Shown here one piece after another: positions 15,205 to 23,156 of a stretch of DNA of 56,942 nucleotides. Made by a program: the position numbers and the translations under genes. Each line of letters opens with the position of its first letter. Within the stretch, counting starts at the first letter, position 1. Below the pieces are notes generated by a model, which saw only the letters and a program-made list of their open reading frames with translations, ran no database searches and was not told where the DNA came from. The DNA is taken from the NCBI GenBank assembly GCA_034435615.1, contig DAOTWZ010000090.1, positions 1 to 56,942 of the forward strand. The letters run 5' to 3'. This DNA is from H17-190 sp034435615 (GTDB lineage: Bacteria; Chloroflexota; Dehalococcoidia; SM23-28-2; HRBIN24).

Positions 15205-16150
15205 GGCCGCTCTGTCGGAACCAGTCCAGGAAACGCCGCACGCCCTCCTCCAGCCCGACGCGGGGCGCGTAGCCCAGGAGGCGGCGCGCCTTGCCGATGT
15301 CCGCCCAGGTGAGGGGCGGCTCTCCCGGTGGCAGGGGCCGGCGCTGCACCCGCGCCCGCCGGCCCAACCCCTCCTCCAGGAGGGCCACCACCCTCTCCAC
15401 GGGGGCGGGCTCGCCACGACCGATGTTGAAGAGCTGCAGCCCGGGCAGGGGTGCAGCCAGGGCCCGCACCAGCCCCTCCACCGCATCGTCCACAAAGGTG
15501 AAGTCGCGCTGGACGAGGCCATCCCCGTAGAGGGTGAGAGGGCGCTCCCGCGCCAGGGCGGTAGCGAAGCGGCTGATGGCCATATCGGGCCGCTGGCGGG
15601 GCCCATAGACGGTGAAGAGGCGCACCACGGTGCAGGCCAGCCCGGCGCTGGCATAGGCGCCGGCGATGGCCTCCGCCGCCAGCTTGGAGGCCCCGTAGGG
15701 AGAGATGGGGTGTGTCGGCCCCTCCTCCCGTGCCGCCCCCTCCACCGGCCCGTAAACGGACGATGAGGAGGCCAGCAGGAGCTTCCCCACCCCCATCTCC
15801 CGGCAGAGGGAGGCGACGGACAGGGTGCCCAGGACGTTGGTCCTGGCGCAGGCGCCGGGGTAGCGGAAGGAGTGGCGCACCCCGGGTCGCGCCGCCAGGT
15901 GGGCCACCGCCGCCACGTCCTCCCTCCGCAGCGCCTCCCTCAGCCCTCGCAGGCGCCGGACGTCCGCCTCCACGAAGCGGAAGCGAGGATGCCCCCGCAG
16001 GGCGGCCAGATTGCGCTCCTTCAGACAGCGAGGGTAGTAGGGGTCGAAGTTGTCCAGGCAGACGACACGCCAGCCCTCGGCCAGCAGCCGCTCCGCCAGA
16101 TGGGAGCCGATGAAGCCGGCTCCTCCAGTGATCAGGACCGTGCCCGCCAA
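15197..16150 (-). CDS. NAD-dependent nucleotide-sugar epimerase/dehydratase (extended SDR)
   Basis: This 317-residue extended short-chain dehydrogenase has the NAD motif GGAGFIGSHLAERLL at the N-terminus, a DNFDPYY loop, SSSSVYG and the catalytic YGASK (Tyr-x3-Lys), with TVYGPRQRPDMAI downstream. The fold matches GalE-like or UDP-glucuronate 4-epimerase-type enzymes. No ATG is available; a TTG at 16148-16150 is preceded by GGGAGG five bases upstream and yields the expected N-terminus (AGTVLITGG), so it was chosen. The gene's first 19 bases overlap the Wzz-like gene. With a nucleotide-sugar dehydrogenase in the operon, C4 epimerisation of a UDP-uronic acid is a reasonable inference. Confidence 0.9.
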   Translation of the reverse strand: MAGTVLITGGAGFIGSHLAERLLAEGWRVVCLDNFDPYYPRCLKERNLAALRGHPRFRFVEADVRRLRGLREALRREDVAAVAHLAARPGVRHSFRYPGACARTNVLGTLSVASLCREMGVGKLLLASSSSVYGPVEGAAREEGPTHPISPYGASKLAAEAIAGAYASAGLACTVVRLFTVYGPRQRPDMAISRFATALARERPLTLYGDGLVQRDFTFVDDAVEGLVRALAAPLPGLQLFNIGRGEPAPVERVVALLEEGLGRRARVQRRPLPPGEPPLTWADIGKARRLLGYAPRVGLEEGVRRFLDWFRQSGHD

Positions 16151-17127
16151 GCCCGCCTCCCTGCGCTGGAGTCCTCCAATCGATGGTTGCGCCGACGGTT
16201 CAGCAGTTGCTCCGCCACGCTGGCCGAGAGCCACCCCACTACCAGCCCCACCCCCGCCCCCAGGACGAGGGCGTCGCGCCCTCTCAGGGTGTTCAGGGGT
16301 TGCTCCTGGACCGTCTCCAGCGGCCTCAGCGTCACGAAGGGGTCGGGGGAGGTGTTGAGGGTAGCCTCCACCGTCTCCCGGGCACTGGCGAGCTGCGAGA
16401 GGGCTTGGGCCAGGGCCTCTGTCTCGGCGCTGAGGAGCATCAGCTCCGGATCGCCACTGAGACGCGCCACCTGGATGAGGAACTGGCGGTTGGCCCCCGC
16501 CGTCGTGGCGCCGGCCCCGGCGGTGGCCGCTGCCGCCGCCTGGAGAGTGGTGGCGTCCAACTGCTGGAGGCGCTGCAACTGGCGTTGCTGGTTGTCCCTC
16601 AGACGTTCCAGTATCTGGGCCTGTCGCTGGTCGGCGCTGGTAGCCAGCGCCTGCCGCAGGTTCTGCTCCTCGTTCCGCACCTGCTCCTGCAGCGTCTCCA
16701 GCGTGGTGGCCACCAGCGCCTCGGCACGCTGGCGGTCTGCGTCCCGTGCTCGCAGAGCGATACGGAAGAGGGACGGAGTCGCCTCCACCTGCAGCTTGTC
16801 GTTGATGGAGGCGACGCTCATGGGTGTGCCGCGGGCAGCCATCTTCTGGCCCACCTTGGACAGGAAGGGGGCGGTCTTGACGCCGTCCGCCAGCACCTGC
16901 GTGTAGTCCTGCAGGACAGCCCGCTCGTCGGCGTTGTTGGTGGCCGCGGTGACCCCGGAGGGGGAGGCGAAGCGGGCCACCGAGAGGACGGCAGTGGAGG
17001 TGTAGCCACCGCCGCCGGAGAGGACCCTGGGGAGGAAGAGGGTGCCGAGCACCGCCCCGGCGATGGCGGCGGCCGCCAGCAGCCAGAGCCAACGTTGCAG
17101 GAAACGCCAGAACTCTTCGGGCAGCAT
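16132..17127 (-). CDS. Wzz-like chain-length determinant / polysaccharide co-polymerase
   Basis: This 331-residue protein has an N-terminal membrane helix (residues about 12-33, WLWLLAAAAIAGAVLGTLFL). A long periplasmic segment rich in coiled coil (residues about 130-220, Gln/Glu/Arg/Leu-rich) follows, and a C-terminal helix (ALVLGAGVGLVVGWLSASVA) is preceded by a Pro-containing stretch. This is the Wzz/PCP topology controlling polymer length with Wzy. No fused or adjacent tyrosine autokinase is present, unlike many Wzc-type systems. The ATG at 17127 overlaps the aminotransferase stop by one base (TGATG). An Ala/Gly/Thr-rich insert near residue 190 is unusual. Confidence 0.82.
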   Translation of the reverse strand: MLPEEFWRFLQRWLWLLAAAAIAGAVLGTLFLPRVLSGGGGYTSTAVLSVARFASPSGVTAATNNADERAVLQDYTQVLADGVKTAPFLSKVGQKMAARGTPMSVASINDKLQVEATPSLFRIALRARDADRQRAEALVATTLETLQEQVRNEEQNLRQALATSADQRQAQILERLRDNQQRQLQRLQQLDATTLQAAAAATAGAGATTAGANRQFLIQVARLSGDPELMLLSAETEALAQALSQLASARETVEATLNTSPDPFVTLRPLETVQEQPLNTLRGRDALVLGAGVGLVVGWLSASVAEQLLNRRRNHRLEDSSAGRRAWRARS

Positions 17128-18320
17128 CAGATATCTTCCTTCCCCTCTGGCCCCGTCTCCTCGTTGTCCCCGTCCGGGTGCAGGCTGGAGCGCCGCCCCA
17201 TGTAGCGGCCTGCCCTCTCCCGCCACCAGTCCCGTATGGCTTGCGAGATGTAGGCCACGTGGTCCACGCCCAGCTCAGGATACATGGGAAGGGAGAGAAC
17301 CTCCCTGGCCGCCTTCTCCGCCTCAGGGAAGTCGCCCGGGCCGTAGCCCCACTGGGCGCAGGCCGGCTGCAGGTGGGACGGCACCGGGTAGTGCACCCCC
17401 GTCTCTATCCCCAGCCGGCTTAGGCGACGTCGTAGATCGTCCCGCTCGTAGTGCCTGACGACGTAGAGGTGGTAGACGTGCTTACTGTGGGCTGGCTCGA
17501 AGGGGAGGACCAGTTCGGGAAGGTCTGCCAGATAGTTGGAATACTTGGCTGCCCAGGTGCGGCGGGCCTCGTTCCAGCGGTCCAGATAGCGCAGCTTGAC
17601 CCGCAGGACGGCGGCCTGGAGCTCGTCCAGGCGGGAGGTGGTGCCCAGGAGGGCATGATGATAGCGGCGTAGCTCTCCATGGTTGCGCAGCAGGCGTACC
17701 CGGCGGGCCAGGCTGTCGTCATCGGTCACCACCATGCCGCCGTCCCCGTAGGCGCCCAGGTTCTTGGAGCAGTAGAAGCTGAAGGCCGCCATATGGCCCA
17801 GGGAGCCCACGCGGCGGCCCCGATACTCGCTCCCGTGGGCCTGGCAGGCGTCTTCCACCACCGCCAGGCCGTGCGCCCGCGCCACCTCCATAACAGCGTC
17901 CATCTCCGCCGGCAGTCCGTATAGGTGGACAGGGACGATGGCGCGTGTCCGGGGAGTGATGGCAGAGGCTAGCTGGCTGACGTCCATGGTGTAGGTGCGC
18001 GGGTCTATGTCCACGAAGACTGGCCGGGCGCCGCAGAGGGCGATGGCCTCCACGGTGGCGATGAAGGTGAAGGGGACGGTTATGACCTCGTCTCCGGGGC
18101 CGATGTCCAGCGCCCGCAGGGCCAGGTGCAGGGCATCCGTCCCCGAGGCGACCCCCACCGCGTGGGAGACCCCGCAGTAGCGGGCGAACTCCTCCTCCAG
18201 TTGATACACGTTGGGGCCCAGGTTGAGCTTCATGGAGGCCAGCACCGACTCTATCTGCTCCCGGACCTCCTCGGCGATGAAGGCGTACTGGGACTTGAGG
18301 TCTACCAGCTCGATCCGCAT
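17127..18320 (-). CDS. DegT/DnrJ/EryC1/StrS-family PLP-dependent sugar aminotransferase
   Basis: This 397-residue enzyme begins MRIELVDLKSQYAFIAEEV, as sugar aminotransferases of the WbpE/WlbC type do. Motifs are GVASGTDALHLALRAL, DVSQLASAITPRTRAIVPVH, VVEDACQAHGSEYRG and FYCSKNLGAYGDGG with the PLP-binding lysine (SK). These enzymes transaminate 3-keto or 4-keto nucleotide sugars. It is immediately preceded by a Gfo/Idh oxidoreductase, the same pairing as WbpB-WbpE, which makes UDP-3-amino-uronic acids. Synthesis of a 3-amino-3-deoxy hexuronate is therefore the preferred inference. The start overlaps the upstream stop as TGATG. A QuiC- or perosamine-type C4 aminotransferase remains possible. 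Confidence 0.92.
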   Translation of the reverse strand: MRIELVDLKSQYAFIAEEVREQIESVLASMKLNLGPNVYQLEEEFARYCGVSHAVGVASGTDALHLALRALDIGPGDEVITVPFTFIATVEAIALCGARPVFVDIDPRTYTMDVSQLASAITPRTRAIVPVHLYGLPAEMDAVMEVARAHGLAVVEDACQAHGSEYRGRRVGSLGHMAAFSFYCSKNLGAYGDGGMVVTDDDSLARRVRLLRNHGELRRYHHALLGTTSRLDELQAAVLRVKLRYLDRWNEARRTWAAKYSNYLADLPELVLPFEPAHSKHVYHLYVVRHYERDDLRRRLSRLGIETGVHYPVPSHLQPACAQWGYGPGDFPEAEKAAREVLSLPMYPELGVDHVAYISQAIRDWWRERAGRYMGRRSSLHPDGDNEETGPEGKEDI

Positions 18321-19369
18321 CACGTCCGCCCCTGTTCTCCGGTGGACGGCGTCAGGGACTCTGGGGAGGGCATCAGCGGCACGGCCTGGCTGTCCAAGGC
18401 CAGGGAGGTATCCAGCGCCTCCAGGATGCGCACCACCGAGAGCCCCAACTCGCCATCGCTGAGAGGAGGCGCCCCGGTGAGGACGCAGTGGAGGAACTCG
18501 GCGTCCTCCTCCAGCAGGGGCTCTCGCTGTGGCACGTGGGGCAGGTAGACGTCCCCCCACCGGTAGGTGGGAGGCCGCCACTCCTCCTTCCCGTTCTGGC
18601 CCAGGAAGCAGATCTCCCGCTCGCAGACACGGAGGGGCTCGGCGCTCATGTCGTCATAGATGGCCGTCCCGGTGGAGCCCACCACCGTCACCTGTCGCAC
18701 CTTGTAGGGATAGAGCCAGCTCACGTGGATATGGGCCGATACCCCCTCCGGGAACCACAGGTGCGCATGGCCTACCTCCCAGAGATTGCGATCGTTCAGA
18801 TGATGGACAGCCCTGGCGGCCACTTTCTCGGGCTGCTGGCCGGTGAGGTAGAGAAAGATGGAGATGTCATGCGGTGCCAGGTCCCAGAAGACGTGGATGT
18901 CGGACTGGAGGAAGCCGAAGCCCAGGCGCTGGCTGTCCAGGTGCAGCACCCGGCCTATCCGGCCCTCTTGCAGCAGGAGGCGCAGGGCCCGCACCTGGGC
19001 GCTGTAGAGGAAGGTGTGGCCCACCATCAGGATGCACTGGCGCTCCCGCGCCAGGTCCACCAGCTCCCGGGCCTCCCAGGAGTGGACAGTGAACGGCTTC
19101 TCCACCAGGACATGCCTTCCGGCCAGGAGGGCCTCCCGGGCCAGGGTGTAATGGCTGGCCGGGGGCGTGGCCACAATGACGGCGTCGGTCATTTCCAGGA
19201 GTTGGGCGTAATCGGCCGCCGCGATCACGCTGGGATAGGTGCGGGCGACCTCGCGCAGCCGGGCCTCGTCGCTGTCGCTGACGACGAGGCCGGGGCCGCA
19301 GCCCAGCTCGTGCAGGACGCGCAGGTGCTTCGCTCCCCAATAGCCGCAGCCCACCAGACCTATACGCAT
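18320..19369 (-). CDS. Gfo/Idh/MocA-family sugar oxidoreductase (WbpB/WlbA-like)
   Basis: This 349-residue NAD-dependent oxidoreductase has an N-terminal Rossmann domain (MRIGLVGCGYWGAKHLRVL), the Gfo/Idh signature VLVEKPFTVHSWEA with its catalytic lysine, and a C-terminal substrate domain with WDLAPHDISIFLYLTG containing the conserved His. Members paired with DegT aminotransferases oxidise C3 of a UDP-sugar to a 3-keto intermediate. Gene order (this gene then the aminotransferase) supports that role. The start ATG at 19369 has GGGGGAG as ribosome binding site and lies eight bases downstream of the sugar transferase stop codon. Confidence 0.91.
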   Translation of the reverse strand: MRIGLVGCGYWGAKHLRVLHELGCGPGLVVSDSDEARLREVARTYPSVIAAADYAQLLEMTDAVIVATPPASHYTLAREALLAGRHVLVEKPFTVHSWEARELVDLARERQCILMVGHTFLYSAQVRALRLLLQEGRIGRVLHLDSQRLGFGFLQSDIHVFWDLAPHDISIFLYLTGQQPEKVAARAVHHLNDRNLWEVGHAHLWFPEGVSAHIHVSWLYPYKVRQVTVVGSTGTAIYDDMSAEPLRVCEREICFLGQNGKEEWRPPTYRWGDVYLPHVPQREPLLEEDAEFLHCVLTGAPPLSDGELGLSVVRILEALDTSLALDSQAVPLMPSPESLTPSTGEQGRT

Positions 19370-19377
19370 GTCTCCCC

Positions 19378-20046
19378 CTAGAACCTGAGCCCGCGGCGGA
19401 GCACCAGGCGCGCCGTCCCTGCCAGGATGCGAAGGTCCAGCAGCAGGGACATGCGTTCGGCATACCTGATGTCCAGCCTGGCGGCATCTCGCAAGGTAGG
19501 CGCCCGGTGGCGGTTGACCTGCCACAGCCCGGTGATGCCGGGACGCACCAGAAAACGGCGGTAGTACCAGGGCTCGTAATGCTCCAGCTCATAGGGGATG
19601 GCGGGGCGGGGCCCCACCAGGCTCATCTCCCCTCGCAGGACGTTGAGGAGCTGGGGCAGCTCGTCCAGGCCGGTGAGCCGCAGGACTCGCCCCACCCGGG
19701 TGACGCGAGGGTCGGCCTCGGACTTGAAGTAGTAAGGGCGACCACGGGCCTCGGCCAGGGCGTCCGGCCCGGCGGCCCAGCGAGCCACCGCCTGCCGGTG
19801 GAAATGGTCGTCGGCATCGGGCCGCATGGTGCGGAACTTATAGATGGTGAAGGGACGCAGCCCCTCTCCCAAACGGGTCTGGCGAAAGAGGACGCCCCCG
19901 GGGGAGTCCAGCCGGATAGCCAGGGCCAGGAGAAGGGCCAGCGGGGCGAAGAAGGGCGCGGCCAGCACGGTCAGCACCAGGTCGAGGACTCGCTTCTGCC
20001 GCCCGTAGGCAGCAGCGCGGGCGGGCCGGACCGCTGTCCCCACCAC
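19378..20046 (-). CDS. Initiating sugar-phosphate transferase (bacterial sugar transferase; WcaJ/RfbP/PglC type)
   Basis: This 222-residue protein is the short form of the undecaprenyl-phosphate sugar-1-phosphate transferase family. It has one N-terminal membrane helix (residues about 17-42), then RLGEGLRPFTIYKFRTM, the catalytic DELPQLLNVLRGEMSLVGP and RPGITGLWQVNRHR. It loads the first sugar phosphate onto undecaprenyl phosphate, committing the pathway. GTG at 20046 was used; a second GTG follows directly. It starts seven bases after the UDP-sugar dehydrogenase stop. The sugar (Glc, Gal or an amino sugar) is not deducible. Confidence 0.93.
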   Translation of the reverse strand: MVGTAVRPARAAAYGRQKRVLDLVLTVLAAPFFAPLALLLALAIRLDSPGGVLFRQTRLGEGLRPFTIYKFRTMRPDADDHFHRQAVARWAAGPDALAEARGRPYYFKSEADPRVTRVGRVLRLTGLDELPQLLNVLRGEMSLVGPRPAIPYELEHYEPWYYRRFLVRPGITGLWQVNRHRAPTLRDAARLDIRYAERMSLLLDLRILAGTARLVLRRGLRF

Positions 20047-20052
20047 TCCATA

Positions 20053-21372
20053 TCACCCCTCCACCGATGGTCTCACCGGCACCGTCGTCTCCGGGCGGCC
20101 CAGGGCCAGGCAGAGGAAGCCGGCCGCCCTGGCGGCCTCCTCGTCCAGGACGTTGCGACCATCTATGACCAGCGGGAAGCGAACCAGGGAGCGGAGGCGG
20201 TGCCAGTCCACAGCCCGGAGCTGGGGCCAGGCCGTGGCCAGGACTATGGCATCGGCCCCCTCTGCCGCCTGGTAGGGGTCTCTCAGGACGGCGAACTCCG
20301 GAGAGCTGGCCAGGGGATCGTACACGGTGACCTGGGCGCCCTCCTCCTGCAACGCCCTGGCCAGAGCGACGGCCGGGGAGTCCCGCGTGTCGTCGCACTG
20401 GGGCTTGAAGGCGAGCCCCCAGACGGTCACCCGCTTCCCTGCCAGAGTCCCCAGGCAGGAGCCGAGGCGCTCCACCACTCGCGCTATCTGGCGACGGTTG
20501 GTCCGCATCGTCCCTTCCAGCAGGGGAGCGGGGACGGCCAGGGTGGCGGCCAGAGCGAGGAGGGCCCGCAGGTCCTTGGGCAGGCAGCTGCCGCCCCAGC
20601 CCAGGCCGGCCTCCAGATAGGCGGGGCCGATGCGAGGGTCGCGTCCCATGACAGCCGCCACCTCCCGAATGTCGGCCTGGAGGGCCTCGGCCAGCTCCGC
20701 CATCTCGTTCATGAGGGAGATGCGGGCGGCCAGGAAGGCATTGCAGGCGTATTTGGCCAGCTCGGCGCTGGCGGGGCGGCAGCGGACGATGGGGGCGGAG
20801 AGGGGACGGTAGAGCTCCTCCAGGGAGCGGGCTGCCTCCTCGTCCTCGGCGCCGATGACGATGCGGCTGGGGGCGAGGAAATCGGCCAGGGCCTGCCCCT
20901 CCCGCAGGAACTCCGGGTTGACGACGACGGGAAGACGCAGGTCGGGGCGGAGGCGCCGGAGCGTCCCGGCCAACAGTCGGGACGTCCCGGGGGGCACCGT
21001 GCTCTTGACGGCCAGGATGCCCTGGCTCCCCGCCGGCATCGCCCTGGCCAGCTCCTCCACCGCCGACCACACCTGGCCCAGGTCGGCGCTGCCGTCCGGC
21101 GCCGCGGGCGTCCCCACGCACAGGAAGACGAATTCCGCCCCCGGCAACCCCTCCATGGAGCGCTGGAAGACCCGGAGCCGCCCGGCCCTGAGGTGCCGGC
21201 GCCACAGCGGCTCCAGCCCCGGCTCCCTGATGGGCAGGCGGCCCTCTTGGAGGGCCGCCGCCTTGGCCGCGTCGCTCTCTATGCAGTGGACGCGGTGGCC
21301 CAGCTGGGCGAAGCAGGCGGCCACCGTGAGCCCTACATACCCTGCCCCGATGACTGCCAACTGCCGCTCCAT
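20053..21372 (-). CDS. UDP-glucose / UDP-HexNAc 6-dehydrogenase
   Basis: This approximately 439-residue enzyme of the UDP-glucose/GDP-mannose dehydrogenase family opens with QLAVIGAGYVGLTVAACFAQ. It has GSCLPKD with the catalytic Cys (GLGWGGSCLPKD) and FKPQCDDTRDSPAV in the C-terminal domain. It oxidises C6 of a UDP-sugar twice to the uronate using two NAD+. Since Gfo/Idh and DegT partners follow, the substrate may be UDP-GlcNAc (WbpA-like) instead of UDP-glucose; sequence alone does not decide. ATG at 21370-21372 was chosen; GTG codons at 21381 and 21378 are alternatives and no strong ribosome binding site is seen. First gene of the leftward polysaccharide operon. Confidence 0.92.
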   Translation of the reverse strand: MERQLAVIGAGYVGLTVAACFAQLGHRVHCIESDAAKAAALQEGRLPIREPGLEPLWRRHLRAGRLRVFQRSMEGLPGAEFVFLCVGTPAAPDGSADLGQVWSAVEELARAMPAGSQGILAVKSTVPPGTSRLLAGTLRRLRPDLRLPVVVNPEFLREGQALADFLAPSRIVIGAEDEEAARSLEELYRPLSAPIVRCRPASAELAKYACNAFLAARISLMNEMAELAEALQADIREVAAVMGRDPRIGPAYLEAGLGWGGSCLPKDLRALLALAATLAVPAPLLEGTMRTNRRQIARVVERLGSCLGTLAGKRVTVWGLAFKPQCDDTRDSPAVALARALQEEGAQVTVYDPLASSPEFAVLRDPYQAAEGADAIVLATAWPQLRAVDWHRLRSLVRFPLVIDGRNVLDEEAARAAGFLCLALGRPETTVPVRPSVEG

Positions 21373-21381
21373 CCGCACCAC

Positions 21382-21703
21382 CCGCTCATGATGGGGCAGG
21401 GGGCCCCCGGCGGCAGTCTGAGGGCGGTATGGGGATTGTCGGGGAAAGGTCTAGGTTCTGTATGAGTGTCCGGCACCTTATACGCTACTGCTATGTTCCA
21501 CCCTCCCTGGCCCCTTGACATCAGTTTTCGCCGTCACACACTGGAGTGTTAGTCAGTTTTTCGCCCTGTGGCCCGTGGCCTCTAGCCAGGAGGTGTTGGC
21601 TGGTGACCTTGTGGTGAGCCTGATGGCCCTGAACACCAGAACCGTCTAGAAAGGCCATCCGGGGTAGACCCTGACCTGAAGGTCGTGAGGAAGAAGGGAG
21701 GGG
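21382..21703. promoter_or_regulatory. Divergent intergenic region between polysaccharide operon and orphan regulator
   Basis: About 320 bases without a gene, with locally lower GC. It holds TTGACA at 21515-21520 (plus strand) without a convincing -10. TCAGTTTTCGCC at 21521-21532 and the near-identical TCAGTTTTTCGCC at 21553-21565 start 32 bases apart, and a perfect inverted repeat ACACT/AGTGT lies between them at 21538-21549. A strong but orphan Shine-Dalgarno AGGAGGTG occurs at 21588-21595. On the minus strand TATAAG (complement of 21478-21483) could be the -10 for the polysaccharide operon. The arrangement looks like an operator region serving both directions (inference). Confidence 0.6.
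21521..21565. repeat. Paired direct repeats flanking a palindrome (candidate operator)
   Basis: Direct repeats of 12-13 bases (TCAGTTTTCGCC and TCAGTTTTTCGCC) begin 32 bases apart, about three helical turns. The palindrome ACACTGGAGTGT sits between them. Same-face spacing is typical of tandem binding sites for OmpR-type dimers, and the next gene encodes such a regulator. Binding is inferred. Confidence 0.6.
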
Positions 21704-22525
21704 ATGCAGGTGAAGGGGTCGGCCTGCGTGGTGGTCGTGTGCGAGGACGATGTCTTCAGCAGGCGTCTGGAGCGGTGGTTAGCGGAGCGAGGGTACGAGG
21801 TGATACGGGCGGAGAACTCCTGGGAGGCCTACCGTTGTATCTACGTCTCCCGGCCTGCCGCTGTCATCATCGTCATCGATCGTCTCTCACGGGAGATCCA
21901 GGACTTCGTCCACACCCTCAAGAAGATGACGCCGCTCCCTCTGCTCCTCCTCTCCTACAGCCCCAGCCGCTACCTGCTCAGCGAGGTGAAATCCTGGCCC
22001 CTGGACGGGCGGCTGCAGTGGGACGTGGAGCAGGAGGAGGTCCCTCCGGCCCTGGAGGGGCTTCTGCATCGCCTCGTCGCCGCCCCTTCTGACCAGTTGA
22101 CCTACGAAGAGGACGGGCTCTTCATAGACTTCCGCAGTATGAGCGTCTGGGCCAACGGCCAGCCCGTCCACCTGACCCCTACCGAGTTCCGCATCCTGGG
22201 CCTGCTGGTGGGACGGCGCGGGTGGGTGGTCACACACGACGAGATCCTCTCTCATGTCTGGGGCTCCGAGTACCTGGGCGACAAGGGGCTGGTCAAGCTC
22301 TACATCTGGTACCTGCGACGGAAGATGGAGCCCGACCCCCGCAACCCCCGCTGGATCCTCACCCGGCACGGCGTGGGCTATATGTTCGCCCCTGGGCGGG
22401 CGACATCCGCCCAGGAGAACGCGCCTGCGCAGAAGGGAACGGGAGCGAAAGACGAACCCGGCCGGCGCCGGCGTAGGCGCCGGCGTCCCGGCCTGAGAAG
22501 GGCTGCAGTCCAGCCAGGGGCCTGA
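21704..22525 (+). CDS. Orphan OmpR/PhoB-type transcriptional regulator with degenerate receiver
   Basis: This 273-residue protein has an N-terminal receiver-like domain (1-125) and a C-terminal winged-helix DNA-binding domain (131-230; HLTPTEFRILGLLVGRRG, then ILSHVWG and RHGVGYMF). The receiver keeps the acidic pair (CEDD, residues 13-16) and an Asp at 59 (VIIVIDR). It lacks the usual M-P-x-x-D-G loop and the conserved Lys-Pro, so phospho-signalling is doubtful. An unusual 45-residue tail ends in a run of eight arginines (residues 253-261). No histidine kinase gene is adjacent. The ATG follows an AAGGGAGGGG ribosome binding site. It is divergent from the polysaccharide operon and upstream of the secreted beta-helix gene, so control of one or both is the natural inference. 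Confidence 0.87.
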   Translation: MQVKGSACVVVVCEDDVFSRRLERWLAERGYEVIRAENSWEAYRCIYVSRPAAVIIVIDRLSREIQDFVHTLKKMTPLPLLLLSYSPSRYLLSEVKSWPLDGRLQWDVEQEEVPPALEGLLHRLVAAPSDQLTYEEDGLFIDFRSMSVWANGQPVHLTPTEFRILGLLVGRRGWVVTHDEILSHVWGSEYLGDKGLVKLYIWYLRRKMEPDPRNPRWILTRHGVGYMFAPGRATSAQENAPAQKGTGAKDEPGRRRRRRRRPGLRRAAVQPGA

Positions 22526-22591
22526 CCCTCCACCCACCGACGGCGATGGAGGGCCAGGCCCGCCGGGCTACCGGCGCTGACCACCCGGCCA

Positions 22592-22623
22592 GCGCCCTCG
22601 AAAGGTGGCCACCGCGAGGGCGC
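22592..22623 (+). terminator. Strong hairpin downstream of the orphan regulator (possible terminator)
   Basis: GCGCCCTCG at 22592-22600 pairs with CGAGGGCGC at 22615-22623, enclosing the palindrome GGTGGCCACC at 22604-22613. It lies 66 bases after the regulator stop. There is no T-run, so intrinsic termination is uncertain; a structural RNA element is an alternative. Confidence 0.4.
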
Positions 22624-22756
22624 CTTGAGGGGCACGGAATTTATGTCGATGAGCCCCCAGGCCAGGGATATCCTGGCCTGTCCCCGCCTCAGTCCTCGCC
22701 AGCACGGATGGGGGAGTTTGCGCCGGGAATTCCTATGCCATATCGTATGAAGGACT

Positions 22757-22797
22757 GGGCCGTGACCACACGAACACTGTGCGGAGCACGGCCCTTT
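22757..22797 (+). terminator. Hairpin followed by short T-run
   Basis: GGGCCGTG at 22757-22764 is perfectly complementary to CACGGCCC at 22787-22794, with an inner CACA/TGTG pairing and TTTC immediately after. This is the most terminator-like structure of the tract, or part of a branched RNA fold. Confidence 0.4.
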
Positions 22798-23119
22798 CAA
22801 CTTGTAAGCGGGACTGGGAAATGGTGCTCGCTAGTCACCGGCGAGACCTGGCCTGCCACGGTGCGCAGGCCTCCCTTCCCGCCCCTCGGTCGCCATCTGG
22901 CGGCCATCTTCGGCGAGGCCGACCGTATCCTTGGCGCGTCCAGAGGGGGGAGGGATCAGCGTGAAAGGTACCTGAACAAGCGGCCAGTCCGGGCCGTTTA
23001 CCACGCCCTGGACCAAAGATGTGCAACCGGTTCGGGTGCCAGCATCTTGGGTGCAGTGGAAAGGTCACGATAGACCTTAAGGTGGGGAAGAGTGGAACGA
23101 TGCCCGGCCTCGGACCACC

Positions 23120-23156
23120 AATGTTATCCCGAGAGCTTTCCCAAGGAGGTAACATT
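23120..23156 (+). promoter_or_regulatory. Ribosome-binding-site-sequestering hairpin
   Basis: AATGTTA at 23120-23126 is a perfect complement of TAACATT at 23150-23156; the pairing can extend by a T-G and a C-G pair into the ribosome binding site AAGGAGG (23143-23149). The ATG at 23158 follows directly. If it forms in the mRNA, translation of the beta-helix gene would be gated, as in thermometers or riboswitch expression platforms (inference). Confidence 0.5.

Noticed and set aside
19507..21465. Long open frame (652 codons) on the plus strand opposite the dehydrogenase and sugar transferase genes
   Set aside because: Antisense shadow of GC-rich coding DNA; the opposite strand encodes clear conserved enzymes and this frame has no family motif.
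22546..23073. Open frame of 175 codons in the structured intergenic tract
   Set aside because: No recognisable motif, no ribosome binding site, and it is crossed by multiple hairpins; treated as non-coding, though a degraded gene cannot be excluded.
23013..23078. Cyclic-di-GMP-I or other known riboswitch
   Set aside because: Stem-loops are present, but the conserved core sequences of the classes I can recall are absent.
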